Source: Mycolicibacterium komanii (lineage in GTDB: Bacteria; Actinomycetota; Actinomycetes; Mycobacteriales; Mycobacteriaceae). From it: a DNA stretch of 64,000 bases. A model generated the notes under the pieces. It was given only the letters and a program-made list of their open reading frames with translations. It was not told the origin of the DNA and searched no databases. The position numbers were made by a program, and so were the translations under genes. Numbering within the stretch: the first letter of the stretch is position 1; every line of letters begins with the position of its first letter. The stretch covers positions 124,001-188,000 of the forward strand of contig NZ_CVTA01000011.1 in assembly GCF_001050035.1 (NCBI RefSeq). Direction: 5' to 3'. Below are positions 55,021-63,021 of this stretch, piece by piece.

Positions 55021-55875
55021 ATGAGCATTGAACGAGTGGGCGTGGTCGGCGCCGGGCAGATGGGCAGCGGCATCGCCGAGGTGTCGGCGAAGTCCGGGGC
55101 GAACGTCGTCGTCTACGAGCCGTCCGAGGAACTCGTCGAGGCCGGGCGTAAGCGGATCACCGGATCGCTCGAGCGGGCGGCGAGCAAGGGCAAGCTCTCC
55201 GAGGCCGATCGCGACGCGACGCTGGCGCGGTTGAGCTATACGACCAACCTGTCAGATCTGGCCGACCGCCAGCTGGTGATCGAGGCCGTCGTCGAGGACG
55301 AGGCCGTCAAGGGCAAGATCTTCGCCCAGCTCGACGAGATCATCACCGACCCCGACGCCGTGCTGGCATCGAACACGTCGAGCATCCCGATCATGAAAAT
55401 CGCTGCGGCGACGAAGAATTCGAGCCGCGTGCTGGGGTTGCACTTCTTCAATCCGGTGCCGGTGCTGCCTTTGGTCGAGCTGGTCAACACGCTGGTGACC
55501 TCGGACGGTGCGCTCGCGCGGGTGGAGAAGTTCGCCGCTGACGTGCTGGGCAAGCAGGTCGTCCGCTGTTCGGACCGTTCGGGTTTCGTCGTCAACGCGC
55601 TGCTGGTGCCGTATCTGTTGTCGGCGATCCGGATGGTGGAGTCGGGTGTGGCAACGGTCGAGGATGTGGACAAGGCGATCGTGGCGGGGCTGTCGCATCC
55701 GATGGGGCCGCTGCGGCTTTCGGACCTGATCGGCCTGGACACCATGAAGCTGATCGCCGACTCGATGTTCGAAGAGCTCAAGGATCCGCACTATGCGCCG
55801 CCCCCGCTGTTGCTGCGGATGGTCGAGGCGGGTCAGCTCGGCAAGAAGTCAGGGCAGGGCTTCTACAGCTACTAG
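55021..55875 (+). CDS. fadB2: 3-hydroxybutyryl-CoA dehydrogenase
   Basis: NAD-dependent 3-hydroxyacyl-CoA dehydrogenase of 284 residues acting in beta-oxidation or butyrate-type metabolism. Rossmann motif VGVVGAGQMGSGIAEVSA at 6-23; catalytic His-Glu region in LGLHFFNPVPVLPLVELV; C-terminal helices with GLSHPMGPLRLSDLIGLDT. It has a GAGAGGA ribosome site. Same strand and same order relative to aceA as in M. tuberculosis. Confidence 0.96.
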   Translation: MSIERVGVVGAGQMGSGIAEVSAKSGANVVVYEPSEELVEAGRKRITGSLERAASKGKLSEADRDATLARLSYTTNLSDLADRQLVIEAVVEDEAVKGKIFAQLDEIITDPDAVLASNTSSIPIMKIAAATKNSSRVLGLHFFNPVPVLPLVELVNTLVTSDGALARVEKFAADVLGKQVVRCSDRSGFVVNALLVPYLLSAIRMVESGVATVEDVDKAIVAGLSHPMGPLRLSDLIGLDTMKLIADSMFEELKDPHYAPPPLLLRMVEAGQLGKKSGQGFYSY

Positions 55876-55880
55876 CCATT

Positions 55881-55930
55881 TCTCGCCGAGCGTACGGTTG
55901 TGTACGCAAACGCCGAGAGACGGCGTGAGA
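55881..55930. repeat. Intergenic repeat, family 1, copy 2
   Basis: CGCCGAGCGTACGGTTGT (55884-55901) matches the family core. An outer pairing of TCTC-GCCG (55881-55888) with CGGC-GT-GAGA (55921-55930) and an inner CGTAC/GTACG pair can fold. It lies between the convergent fadB2 and DUF559 genes and probably serves as terminator for both. The 27-base segment 55882-55908 recurs at 56882-56908 with three mismatches. Confidence 0.7.
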
Positions 55931-55955
55931 AAGCGTGCGCTCGACGAGGCTGTGA

Positions 55956-56816
55956 TCACAGCGGGCAACTACGGCTGGCGAGTGCCTCCCGTACTCGCCG
56001 CACGATCTCCGGTCGCTGATATCGCAACTGCCTTGAACTGACGCGCACCATCCGCCACCCCATTGCGGCGAGAAACTCGAGCCTGTCGATGTCGGCCGCG
56101 TAATTGTCCGGATTGGTCCAGTGCTGTTCTCCGTCATACTCGACGCCAACCTTCCACTCTGGCCATCCCATATCGATGCGGCGGACGACGGCACCCCACT
56201 CATCACTGACCTGAATCTGAGTGACAGGGCGCTCGATGCCCGACCGCACGAGCAGCAATCGCAGGCGAGTCTCCTGGGGTGACTCGGCGCCGGCGTCGAC
56301 GTACTCCAAGGTTTCGCGCAACTGACGAATACCGCGCGCTCCGGGATACCGCTTGGCCACCGAGATAACCTGCGTGAGATCGGTTTTCGTTGCATGCAGC
56401 AGATCGTCGATGCGTATGACACCCGATTCGAGTCCAAGTCGGCGGCCGAGGTCGTAGGCGGTGCGGGCTGCAGTCGTGCAACTGATCCCGTCGATCTCAC
56501 AGAGCTCGTCGTCTCTGATCTGCCCGCTGTGGATCCTGATGCCCGGCGCTCCCGGCCTGCGGATCCTAGCCAGCTCGACGGGTGCGTCGTACGGTATCCA
56601 TCTAGCGCCGAGCAGCGCTGCGGCTGAATGGCCGGAAAGCGTTGCCGTGCGGCCGGACCACAGCCATGCCGCACGCGCCCGGTCAACGGCGGTCAGCTCG
56701 GCGCCTGTCTTGCAGTAGACGTTTCGATGAAGCATTGAGTAGCTACGCATCAGGTCCCTGCGGGTGAGGTTGCCGCTCGCGAGTTCTTCGGACGCGACGA
56801 CAAGACGGGTATGCAC
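55956..56816 (-). CDS. DUF559 (endonuclease-fold) protein with AbiEi-like N-terminal domain
   Basis: Protein of 286 residues from the GTG at 56816, behind GGACGA; the frame upstream is less convincing. The N-terminal part resembles AbiEi-type winged-helix proteins (LASGNLTRRDLMRSY, AWLWSGRTATLSGHSAAALLG). The C-terminal 110 residues are a DUF559/Vsr-like nuclease fold with putative active-site residues in RRIDMGWPEWKVGVEYDGEQHW. Many copies of such genes occur in mycobacteria; no function is established. It is flanked on both sides by family 1 repeats and lies where M. tuberculosis has umaA and pcaA. Codon use is less GC-biased than its neighbours (inspection only). Confidence 0.75.
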   Translation of the reverse strand: MHTRLVVASEELASGNLTRRDLMRSYSMLHRNVYCKTGAELTAVDRARAAWLWSGRTATLSGHSAAALLGARWIPYDAPVELARIRRPGAPGIRIHSGQIRDDELCEIDGISCTTAARTAYDLGRRLGLESGVIRIDDLLHATKTDLTQVISVAKRYPGARGIRQLRETLEYVDAGAESPQETRLRLLLVRSGIERPVTQIQVSDEWGAVVRRIDMGWPEWKVGVEYDGEQHWTNPDNYAADIDRLEFLAAMGWRMVRVSSRQLRYQRPEIVRRVREALASRSCPL

Positions 56817-56881
56817 TCGTCCATCGTGGGCCGTCGGCGGGTGGGTCAGCTGCGCCAATCGCTTTGGCTGTGGATAAATCC

Positions 56882-56949
56882 CTCGCCGAGCGCACGCTTG
56901 TGTACACATCGCGCGAGTAAAGGCGCTAACAACCGTACTCTCGGCGCAG
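56882..56949. repeat. Intergenic repeat, family 1, copy 3 (hairpin)
   Basis: Left arm CGCCGAGCGCACGCTTGT (56884-56901) pairs at 15 of 18 positions with ACAACCGTACTCTCGGCG (56929-56946). The right arm, read on the minus strand, differs from the 55884 copy at one position. The segment 56882-56908 is a direct repeat of 55882-55908. It lies 3 bases beyond the ppk2 stop, so it can act as its neighbour's leader or as a boundary element. Confidence 0.72.
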
Positions 56950-56951
56950 CG

Positions 56952-57803
56952 TTACGAGTCGAGGAGGCGCTTGCGTTCCGCTTTGACGTCGAAATCCGCA
57001 GGTGGGTAGGACAAGTCGAGGCCCTCGAGCGCCTGGATCAGCAGCTCGGTCACCGCGAGCCGGCTGAACCACCGGCGATCGCTGGGCACGACATTCCACG
57101 GCGCGTAATCCGTCGACGTCCGGTCGAGCACCGCCTGGTAGGCCTCCTGATACTGGGGCCACTTGAGGCGCTCGTCGATGTCGCCGGGGTTGTACTTCCA
57201 GTATTTCGTCGGGTCGTCGAGCCGCTCGAGCAGCTGCTTCTTCTGCTCCTCGAGCGAGATGAACATCGCGACCTTCACCAACGTCGTTCCGCCGTCGACG
57301 AGTTCACGTTCGAACGCGTTGATCTCGTCGTACCGCGCACCCCACACGTCCGGCGGCACCAGGTCGTGCACTCGAACGATCAGCACGTCCTCGTAGTGCG
57401 ACCGGTCGAACACGCCGATGTGTCCCGCCGGCGGAAGCGCACGCCGGATGCGCCACAGGAAGTCGTGCGCCAGTTCCTCCTGCGTCGGCTTGCCGAACGC
57501 GGTATAGCGCACGCCCATCGGATTCACAACGCCGACAACGTGTTTGACGATTCCACCCTTACCGGCGGCATCCATGCCCTGCAGCACCAACAACACCGAT
57601 CGGGAGTCGTCGGCGCCCTTCGAGCTGGCGTACAGCATCTCCTGCAGCTTGGCGAGGCGGTCGCTGCGGTCGGCTTGCACCGGTGCGGCGTCGGCCTTGG
57701 AGCCGTCGAAACCCGGCGTCGACGAGGTGTCGAGTTCGGCGATCTTGTCGCCGGCACGGAACCGCACGGCGTCGGCGATGGGCAACGCGCTCGATGAGCT
57801 CAC
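56952..57803 (-). CDS. ppk2: Polyphosphate kinase 2 family protein
   Basis: Transfers phosphate between polyphosphate and nucleotides. 283 residues from the GTG at 57803, which overlaps the tetR stop (GTGA). Walker A GMDAAGKGG at 76-84; a FGKPTQEELAHDFLWR lid region; Walker B FDRSHYEDVL; and the single PPK2 domain ends in ALEGLDLSYPP. A one-domain enzyme of this type usually phosphorylates AMP or nucleoside diphosphates with polyphosphate; the class cannot be fixed by eye. It is cotranscribed with the TetR gene. Confidence 0.93.
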   Translation of the reverse strand: MSSSSALPIADAVRFRAGDKIAELDTSSTPGFDGSKADAAPVQADRSDRLAKLQEMLYASSKGADDSRSVLLVLQGMDAAGKGGIVKHVVGVVNPMGVRYTAFGKPTQEELAHDFLWRIRRALPPAGHIGVFDRSHYEDVLIVRVHDLVPPDVWGARYDEINAFERELVDGGTTLVKVAMFISLEEQKKQLLERLDDPTKYWKYNPGDIDERLKWPQYQEAYQAVLDRTSTDYAPWNVVPSDRRWFSRLAVTELLIQALEGLDLSYPPADFDVKAERKRLLDS

Positions 57804-58504
57804 CGGCTGGCTCGCGGCGGCAGGGCCGGCGACGGGTGCTGCTGACTCCGGAACGCCTCCAGCGATCCGCCCACTTCGACGATGCCGCACAACGCATTCC
57901 ACGACAGCATGGTCAGGTAGTCGATCAGCTCGTCGGAGCTCATCCGCCGATTCGACATCCACGAGTGCGTGGCCAGCTGAACGCCGCCGACGGTATGGAA
58001 GGCCCACGGCTCGACGCCACCGGTGTCCATACCTGCCTCATTCATCCGGCGGCGCAGCATCACCGCCAGCATGCGGGCGATGATCTGCTCGGACGTCGCG
58101 ATCGCGCGGCTTTTGCTCGCCGAGTTGTTCGCCATCACGAACTGATACGGCTCGGGTTCGGCGGCCACCGTCTCGACGTAGACGCGAATGACTTCGCGAG
58201 TCAGCTCATAACCGTCCAGGTTCGACGACAACGCGGCGGCCATGTTCGGGATCAGGGTGGTCTGGGCGAACCGCATCATCACCGCGGTGGTGAGGTCGTT
58301 CTTGTCGACGAAGTAGCGGTACAGCACCGTCTTGGAGACACCGATCTCGGCTGCGATCTCATCCATGCTGACGCCGCTTCCGCGGCGCCGAATCGCCTCC
58401 AGGGTGCCATCCACCAGCTCGTTGCGACGTTCCACCTTGTGCTTGTGCCAACGCCGCTTGCGGCCATCTGTCTTGACCGCGATCGCTTCGGACTGTTGTG
58501 CCAC
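57800..58504 (-). CDS. TetR-family regulator (Rv0472c type)
   Basis: Regulator of 234 residues from the GTG at 58504, behind a GGGGAT site, the length remembered for Rv0472c. A basic N-terminus (KTDGRKRRWHKHKVERRNEL) leads to the helix-turn-helix MDEIAAEIGVSKTVLYRYF (about 45-63). The C-terminal domain is of the TetR type common in mycobacteria. It probably controls ppk2 and/or the divergent DUF445 gene 105 bases away. Confidence 0.88.
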   Translation of the reverse strand: MAQQSEAIAVKTDGRKRRWHKHKVERRNELVDGTLEAIRRRGSGVSMDEIAAEIGVSKTVLYRYFVDKNDLTTAVMMRFAQTTLIPNMAAALSSNLDGYELTREVIRVYVETVAAEPEPYQFVMANNSASKSRAIATSEQIIARMLAVMLRRRMNEAGMDTGGVEPWAFHTVGGVQLATHSWMSNRRMSSDELIDYLTMLSWNALCGIVEVGGSLEAFRSQQHPSPALPPRASR

Positions 58505-58608
58505 TATCCCCGTGATCCGTTCCCTAGTTCCCCTCGATAGTACGGCTGATCTTGACACCACGGGTTGTCGGACCGGGGCCCCCGCGCGTCGTAGCGGATG
58601 ATGGAGGA

Positions 58609-59949
58609 GTGGCACACAGACCGAGCGCCGGGCGACCCACTCCGGCCGCTCCTCCCGCTCCGCGGAGAAGCTTCGCCGAGTCCCTAGCCGGGGCCGACTC
58701 CGCCGCCGACGCGGAGCGCCGCCGCGCCCTGCGGCGCATGAAAGTCGTCGCGCTGAGCTTCCTGATCGGTGCCACGGTCGTCTTCCTGCTCTGCACGTGG
58801 GCCCAGTCCACCGGTGACGCGCCCGGGTGGGTCGGCTTCGTGCGTGCCGCCGCGGAGGCCGGCATGGTGGGCGCGCTTGCGGACTGGTTCGCGGTCACCG
58901 CGTTGTTCAAGCACCCGCTCGGCATCCCGATCCCGCACACCGCGATCATCAAGCGCAAGAAAGACCAGCTCGGAGAGGGCCTCGGCGCCTTCGTGCGCGA
59001 GAACTTCCTGTCGCCGGAAGTCGTCTCGACGAAGCTGCGCGACGCCGATGTGGCCGGCCGGCTCGGCAAGTGGCTCTCCGATCGGGCACATGCCGAGCGG
59101 GTGGCCGCCGAAACCGCCACCGTGCTGCGGGTGCTCGTGGAGATGCTGCGCGACGAGGACGTTCAGGCCGTCTTCGACCGGATGATCGTCAAGCGCATCG
59201 CCGAACCGCAGTGGGGTCCGCCCGTGGGCCGCGTGCTGGCCACGCTGCTGGCCGAGCACCGGCAGGAGGCCTTGCTGCAACTGCTCGCCGACCGGGCCTT
59301 CCAGTGGTCGCTCAACGCCGGACCCGTCATCGACCGGGTGATCGAACGCGATTCGCCCACCTGGTCGCCGCGCTGGGTTGACCACCTCGTCGGCGACCGC
59401 ATCCACCGCGAGTTGATGGACTTCACCGACAAGGTGCGCCGCAACCCCGATCACGAACTACGGCGCTCGGCCACCCGATTCCTGTTCGAGTTCGCCGACG
59501 ACCTCCAGCACGACGAGGTCACCATCGAGCGCGCCGAGAACGTCAAGGAGCAGGTCATGGCGCGCGACGAGGTCGCCCGCGCGGCCGAGACCGCCTGGAA
59601 CGCGACCAAGCGCATCCTGTTCGAGTCGGTCGACGACCCCTCATCCACGCTGCGCACCCGGATCGCGGACTCGGTGATGCTCATCGGGGAGTCGCTGCGC
59701 GACGACGCCGACCTGCGCGACAAGGTCGACAACTGGATCATCCGGGCCGCTCAACACCTGGTCGCCGAATACGGCGTCGAGATCACCGCGATCATCACCG
59801 ACACCATCGAGCGGTGGGACGCCGACGAGGCCAGCCGCCGCATCGAACTCCACGTCGGACGCGATCTGCAATTCATCCGGATCAATGGCACCGTGGTGGG
59901 TGCACTCGCGGGCCTCGTCATCTATTCGATAGCCCAACTTATATTCTGA
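58609..59949 (+). CDS. DUF445 membrane protein (Rv0473 type)
   Basis: Protein of 446 residues from the GTG at 58609, immediately after GGAGGA (tight spacing; a longer frame from 58552 is possible). A Pro/Ala-rich N-terminus, one helix (VVALSFLIGATVVFLLC), then the DUF445 hallmark GALADWFAVTALFKHPLGIPIPHTAII, long charged helical segments, and a C-terminal helix (VVGALAGLVIYSIAQLIF). Family role unknown, probably envelope-associated. Confidence 0.85.
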   Translation: MAHRPSAGRPTPAAPPAPRRSFAESLAGADSAADAERRRALRRMKVVALSFLIGATVVFLLCTWAQSTGDAPGWVGFVRAAAEAGMVGALADWFAVTALFKHPLGIPIPHTAIIKRKKDQLGEGLGAFVRENFLSPEVVSTKLRDADVAGRLGKWLSDRAHAERVAAETATVLRVLVEMLRDEDVQAVFDRMIVKRIAEPQWGPPVGRVLATLLAEHRQEALLQLLADRAFQWSLNAGPVIDRVIERDSPTWSPRWVDHLVGDRIHRELMDFTDKVRRNPDHELRRSATRFLFEFADDLQHDEVTIERAENVKEQVMARDEVARAAETAWNATKRILFESVDDPSSTLRTRIADSVMLIGESLRDDADLRDKVDNWIIRAAQHLVAEYGVEITAIITDTIERWDADEASRRIELHVGRDLQFIRINGTVVGALAGLVIYSIAQLIF

Positions 59950-59985
59950 CCTGCGCTAACTAGTGCTTGCAAAAGTTAGCACTCC
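59948..59985. promoter_or_regulatory. Dyad-rich promoter region of the XRE regulator gene
   Basis: GACCTGCGCTAA (59948-59959) repeats the aceA upstream motif exactly. GCGCTAAC (59953-59960) and GTTAGCAC (59975-59982) are near-perfect inverted repeats 14 bases apart. AGTGCT-N10-AGCACT (59962-59983) is another dyad around TTGCAAAAGTT, which read in reverse resembles the RamB motif AACTTTGCAA. It lies 54 bases before the XRE start codon. Confidence 0.5.
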
Positions 59986-60038
59986 GTCGTACGGTAGGGG
60001 CGTCGCTTACTGGATACCCGATGCACGGAGGGCTTCGC

Positions 60039-60467
60039 ATGTCGCAGGATGAGAATCTTGCCGTCGTCGTGTCCAACGCTGCACAGACCGCCGCGCAGGA
60101 CATCGGCACGTTCATCCGAACGCAGCGCGAGGCCGCTCAGGTATCGGTACGGCAGCTGGCCGAGAAGGCCGGCGTCAGCAATCCCTACCTCAGCCAGATC
60201 GAGCGGGGATTGCGGAAACCCTCCGCGGACGTACTGAACCAGATCGCCAAGGCGTTGCGGCTGTCGGCGGAGGTGCTCTATGTGCGGGCCGGGATCCTCG
60301 AGCCCAGCGAGAAGAGCGAGGTGCGCGACGCCATCGTCAACGACGCGGCGATCACCGAGCGCCAGAAGCAGGTGCTGCTCGACATCTACACGTCGTTCTG
60401 CCAGCAGAACGAGGCCGAAGTTGGCGAGCCCGGCAGCGAGACAGAAGAGGGGCTGACGACTGAATAG
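60039..60467 (+). CDS. XRE-family regulator (Rv0474 type)
   Basis: Regulator of 142 residues from the ATG at 60039, behind GGAGGG; an upstream in-frame start is rejected because it covers the dyad region. Helix-turn-helix at about 25-80: FIRTQREAAQVSVRQLAEKAG and NPYLSQIERGLRKP. The C-terminal part is acidic. The M. tuberculosis counterpart is reported as a copper-responsive regulator of rpoB; whether that applies here is unknown. hbhA follows after 60 bases. Confidence 0.88.
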   Translation: MSQDENLAVVVSNAAQTAAQDIGTFIRTQREAAQVSVRQLAEKAGVSNPYLSQIERGLRKPSADVLNQIAKALRLSAEVLYVRAGILEPSEKSEVRDAIVNDAAITERQKQVLLDIYTSFCQQNEAEVGEPGSETEEGLTTE

Positions 60468-60527
60468 AGACTCCATCTTCTGATCACGACCGCAAATCGA
60501 ACGACATCTTTAAAAGGAAGGAACACC

Positions 60528-61160
60528 ATGGCCAAGAACACTCCCGCCAAGAACCAGCCCACTGTTGACGACCTGAAGGCGCCGCTGCTCGCCGCCGTCG
60601 GTGCCGCGGACCTCGCCCTCGAGCGGGTCAACGAGATCGTCGCGACCCTTCGTGAGCGCGCGGACGACGCCCGCACCGACTCGCGCAGCCGCGTCGAGGA
60701 GACCCGTGCGCGCATCGACCGGCTCCAGGAGGATCTGCCGACGCAGTTCGGTGAGCTCCGCGAGCGTCTGAGCTCCGACGAGCTGCGCAAGTTCGCCGAG
60801 ACCTACGCCGAGGCGGCGCAGACCACCTACAACAAGCTCGTCGAGCGCGGCGAGGCCGCTCTCGAGCGGCTGCGCACCCAGCCGGGCTTCAGTGAGGCCG
60901 CCGGCCGCGTCGAGGGGTACACCGACCAGGCCGTCGAGCTGACGCAGGAGGCCCTGGGCAACGTGGCAGCGCAGACGCGTGCCGTGGGTGAGCGCGCCGC
61001 CAAGCTGGTCGGCGTCGAGCTGCCGAAGAAGGCCGAGAAGGGCGCCGCGCCGGTGAAGAACACCGCCAAGAAGGCGCCGGCCAAGGCTCCGGCCAAGAAG
61101 GCCCCGGCCAAGAAGGCTCCGGCCAAGAAGGCGGCGGCCAAGAAGGTCACCCAGAAGTAA
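60528..61160 (+). CDS. hbhA: Heparin-binding hemagglutinin HbhA
   Basis: Surface adhesin of 210 residues that binds heparan sulfate in pathogenic species; environmental mycobacteria also carry it. The first 165 residues are mainly coiled coil ([20 protein letters not shown] and onward). The last 35 are Lys/Ala/Pro-rich repeats ([16 protein letters not shown]), the glycosaminoglycan-binding tail and methylation target. No classical signal peptide, as known for HbhA. Strong AAGGAAGGA ribosome site; even codon bias suggests high expression. Confidence 0.95.
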   Translation: MAKNTPAKNQPTVDDLKAPLLAAVGAADLALERVNEIVATLRERADDARTDSRSRVEETRARIDRLQEDLPTQFGELRERLSSDELRKFAETYAEAAQTTYNKLVERGEAALERLRTQPGFSEAAGRVEGYTDQAVELTQEALGNVAAQTRAVGERAAKLVGVELPKKAEKGAAPVKNTAKKAPAKAPAKKAPAKKAPAKKAAAKKVTQK

Positions 61161-61225
61161 GACTCGACAGCGGGTCTGATGGCCCAAAGTCGACCGAGGG
61201 GACGTAACCCGCTTAGTCTTGATGC

Positions 61226-61510
61226 GTGCAGCTCCAAGGCTTGGTGGGTTACGTCCTCTTCTTTTTGCAGATCGCCGTGCTCGTCACGACGGTGTACGCG
61301 TTCGTCCACGCGGCGATGCAGCGGCAGGATGCCTACCCGGCCGCAGACAAGCTCACCAAGCCGGTCTGGCTGGTGATCCTGGGCGTCGCCGGGTTGCTCG
61401 CGCTGGTCCTCGGTTCCGTATTGGGCCCCGCCATCGCCGCGGTCGCGTCCGGTGTCTATTTGGTCGACGTCCGTCCCAAGCTGCTCGAGGTCCAGGGGAA
61501 GTCCCGGTAG
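61226..61510 (+). CDS. DUF2516 membrane protein (Rv0476 type)
   Basis: Protein of 94 residues from the GTG at 61226. Helices are at about 8-30 and 48-78 ([39 protein letters not shown]), the DUF2516 pattern. The last base of its stop is the first base of the next start. Function unknown. Confidence 0.82.
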   Translation: MQLQGLVGYVLFFLQIAVLVTTVYAFVHAAMQRQDAYPAADKLTKPVWLVILGVAGLLALVLGSVLGPAIAAVASGVYLVDVRPKLLEVQGKSR

Positions 61511-61935
61511 TGCGACGATCACTGGCGGTCGCCGTCCTGGCGGCCGGCGTGTTCGCGCCTGCGCTGACGGCCCCGGCCGCAGCGGCCGCCCCCGCGAATA
61601 CGACGCTTCCCGCCCCGCCGTTCGTCGACCACGTCGAGTGGGCCAAATGGGGCGATCTGTCCTCTCTGCGCGTGTATCCGACGCCGGCGGGCCGCCAGGC
61701 CTCCGGATTGGCCACTTCCGCTGCGGGCGAACAGGCGTGGGCCGAGGTGCTGGTGCTCTCGCCCGATGCGGACATCCCCGGAATGAAGCCGCAATTCATC
61801 TGCCACTGGGAATTCGCCGAGTACTACCAGCCCGGTAAGACCAGCTGGAACCTGGAGCCGTGGCGGCCCGAGGTCCCCTACGACCAGATGGTCGAAACCG
61901 GTTGTAACCCCGGCGGCACCGAAGAACCGTTCTGA
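61510..61935 (+). CDS. Secreted DUF2599 protein (Rv0477 type)
   Basis: Protein of 141 residues from the GTG at 61510. A Sec signal peptide ([19 protein letters not shown], cleavage after an Ala-rich end) is followed by a compact domain with [27 protein letters not shown] and WNLEPWRP, the DUF2599 pattern, and two Cys that could pair. Exported protein of unknown role. It overlaps deoC by one base (TGATG). Confidence 0.82.
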   Translation: MRRSLAVAVLAAGVFAPALTAPAAAAAPANTTLPAPPFVDHVEWAKWGDLSSLRVYPTPAGRQASGLATSAAGEQAWAEVLVLSPDADIPGMKPQFICHWEFAEYYQPGKTSWNLEPWRPEVPYDQMVETGCNPGGTEEPF

Positions 61936-62627
61936 TGGCCGGCGGTTACCGACGCGATGAGGTCGCCAAACTCGTGGACCACACGCTGCTCAAACCCGAA
62001 GCGACCGAAGACGACATCGCCGCGCTCGCTGCGGAGGCCGCCGCGCTCGGGGTCTACGCCGTCTGCGTATCGCCGTCGATGGTTTCGACCGCCAGGCGGC
62101 ACGGTTCGGCATCGCAATTGGTGTGCGCGGTCGTCGGATTCCCCTCCGGTAAACATCTTTCGGCGATCAAGGCCGAGGAGGCCCGTCGCGCAGTCGAAGA
62201 CGGCGCCGGCGAGATCGACATGGTGATCGATGTGGGCGCCGCATTGCACGGTGACTTCGCGGCGGTGCGCGCCGACGTCGAGGCGGTGCGTGCCGCGATC
62301 GGTGCCCGCGCGACCCTCAAAGTGATTGTCGAATCGGCCGCGTTACTGCAACTGGGAAACGAGGATACGTTGCTGGCGGCCTGCCGGGCGGCCGCGGATG
62401 CCGGTGCCGATTTCGTCAAGACCTCCACGGGATTTCACCCTGCGGGTGGTGCGTCGGTGCGTGCCGTGGAACTGATGGCGACGGTCGGTCCGCAGGTCAA
62501 GGCCAGTGGCGGAATCCGTACCGCCGCGGATGCGATCGCGATGCTGGACGCCGGCGCAACGCGGTTGGGGCTGTCGGCGACCAGGGCGGTGCTGGACGGC
62601 TGGCCGAAAATCGACCGCGGACAGTAA
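61935..62627 (+). CDS. deoC: Deoxyribose-phosphate aldolase
   Basis: Splits 2-deoxyribose 5-phosphate into glyceraldehyde 3-phosphate and acetaldehyde in nucleoside salvage. 230-residue TIM barrel. [11 protein letters not shown] at the start, [10 protein letters not shown] near 93-101 with the catalytic Asp, and Schiff-base Lys162 in FVKTSTGF. Last gene of the DUF2516-DUF2599-deoC operon. Confidence 0.96.
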   Translation: MAGGYRRDEVAKLVDHTLLKPEATEDDIAALAAEAAALGVYAVCVSPSMVSTARRHGSASQLVCAVVGFPSGKHLSAIKAEEARRAVEDGAGEIDMVIDVGAALHGDFAAVRADVEAVRAAIGARATLKVIVESAALLQLGNEDTLLAACRAAADAGADFVKTSTGFHPAGGASVRAVELMATVGPQVKASGGIRTAADAIAMLDAGATRLGLSATRAVLDGWPKIDRGQ

Positions 62628-62727
62628 TTTACGCGCTTTGCCAAAATTTGCCGTATGATGGCGGGGCCCCCGACAGGTAAAACCATACGCATCTGCGCAC
62701 ACGGGAAACCGTGGATAGGATCTGATC

Positions 62728-63021
62728 ATGATGACCCATACTGGTTTGCTTCGTCGAACTATTGCCGGGGCAGGACTTACTGCGGTGCTCGCCACGGGCG
62801 TCTTCACCGCTGGTTGCGCCAAGGAAGAAGAGAAGGCGCCGGAGACGTCGACCACGACGACCACCACAACAACTACGACAGCGCCGCCTCCTCCCGCCAC
62901 TCCGACGGAGAAGGCGCCGCGCATCAATCCCGATGAGCCGAACCCGTTCTCGCCGACGGTCCATGCGCCGCCGGCTCCGGGACCGACGCCCGGTCGACAC
63001 CGCGGTCCTCACGGCCAGTAG
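62728..63021 (+). CDS. Proline- and threonine-rich lipoprotein
   Basis: Protein of 97 residues. The signal peptide ends in a lipobox (VFTAGC), then a charged spacer EEEKAPETS, a run of ten or eleven Thr, and a Pro-rich tail (TAPPPPATPTEKAP). It looks like a surface-anchored, possibly O-glycosylated stalk without a folded domain. The protease gene starts inside it in another frame, so the two are probably coupled. Confidence 0.72.
   Translation: MMTHTGLLRRTIAGAGLTAVLATGVFTAGCAKEEEKAPETSTTTTTTTTTTAPPPPATPTEKAPRINPDEPNPFSPTVHAPPAPGPTPGRHRGPHGQ

Noticed and set aside
59962..59983. Apparent CIRCE-like sequence before the XRE gene
   Set aside because: The half-sites are in the wrong order (AGTGCT then AGCACT) compared with CIRCE, so HrcA control is not supported.
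60900..61160. Lys/Ala/Pro repeats at the end of hbhA as a separate mobile or tandem repeat
   Set aside because: This is the normal HbhA C-terminal tail, not an unusual insertion.
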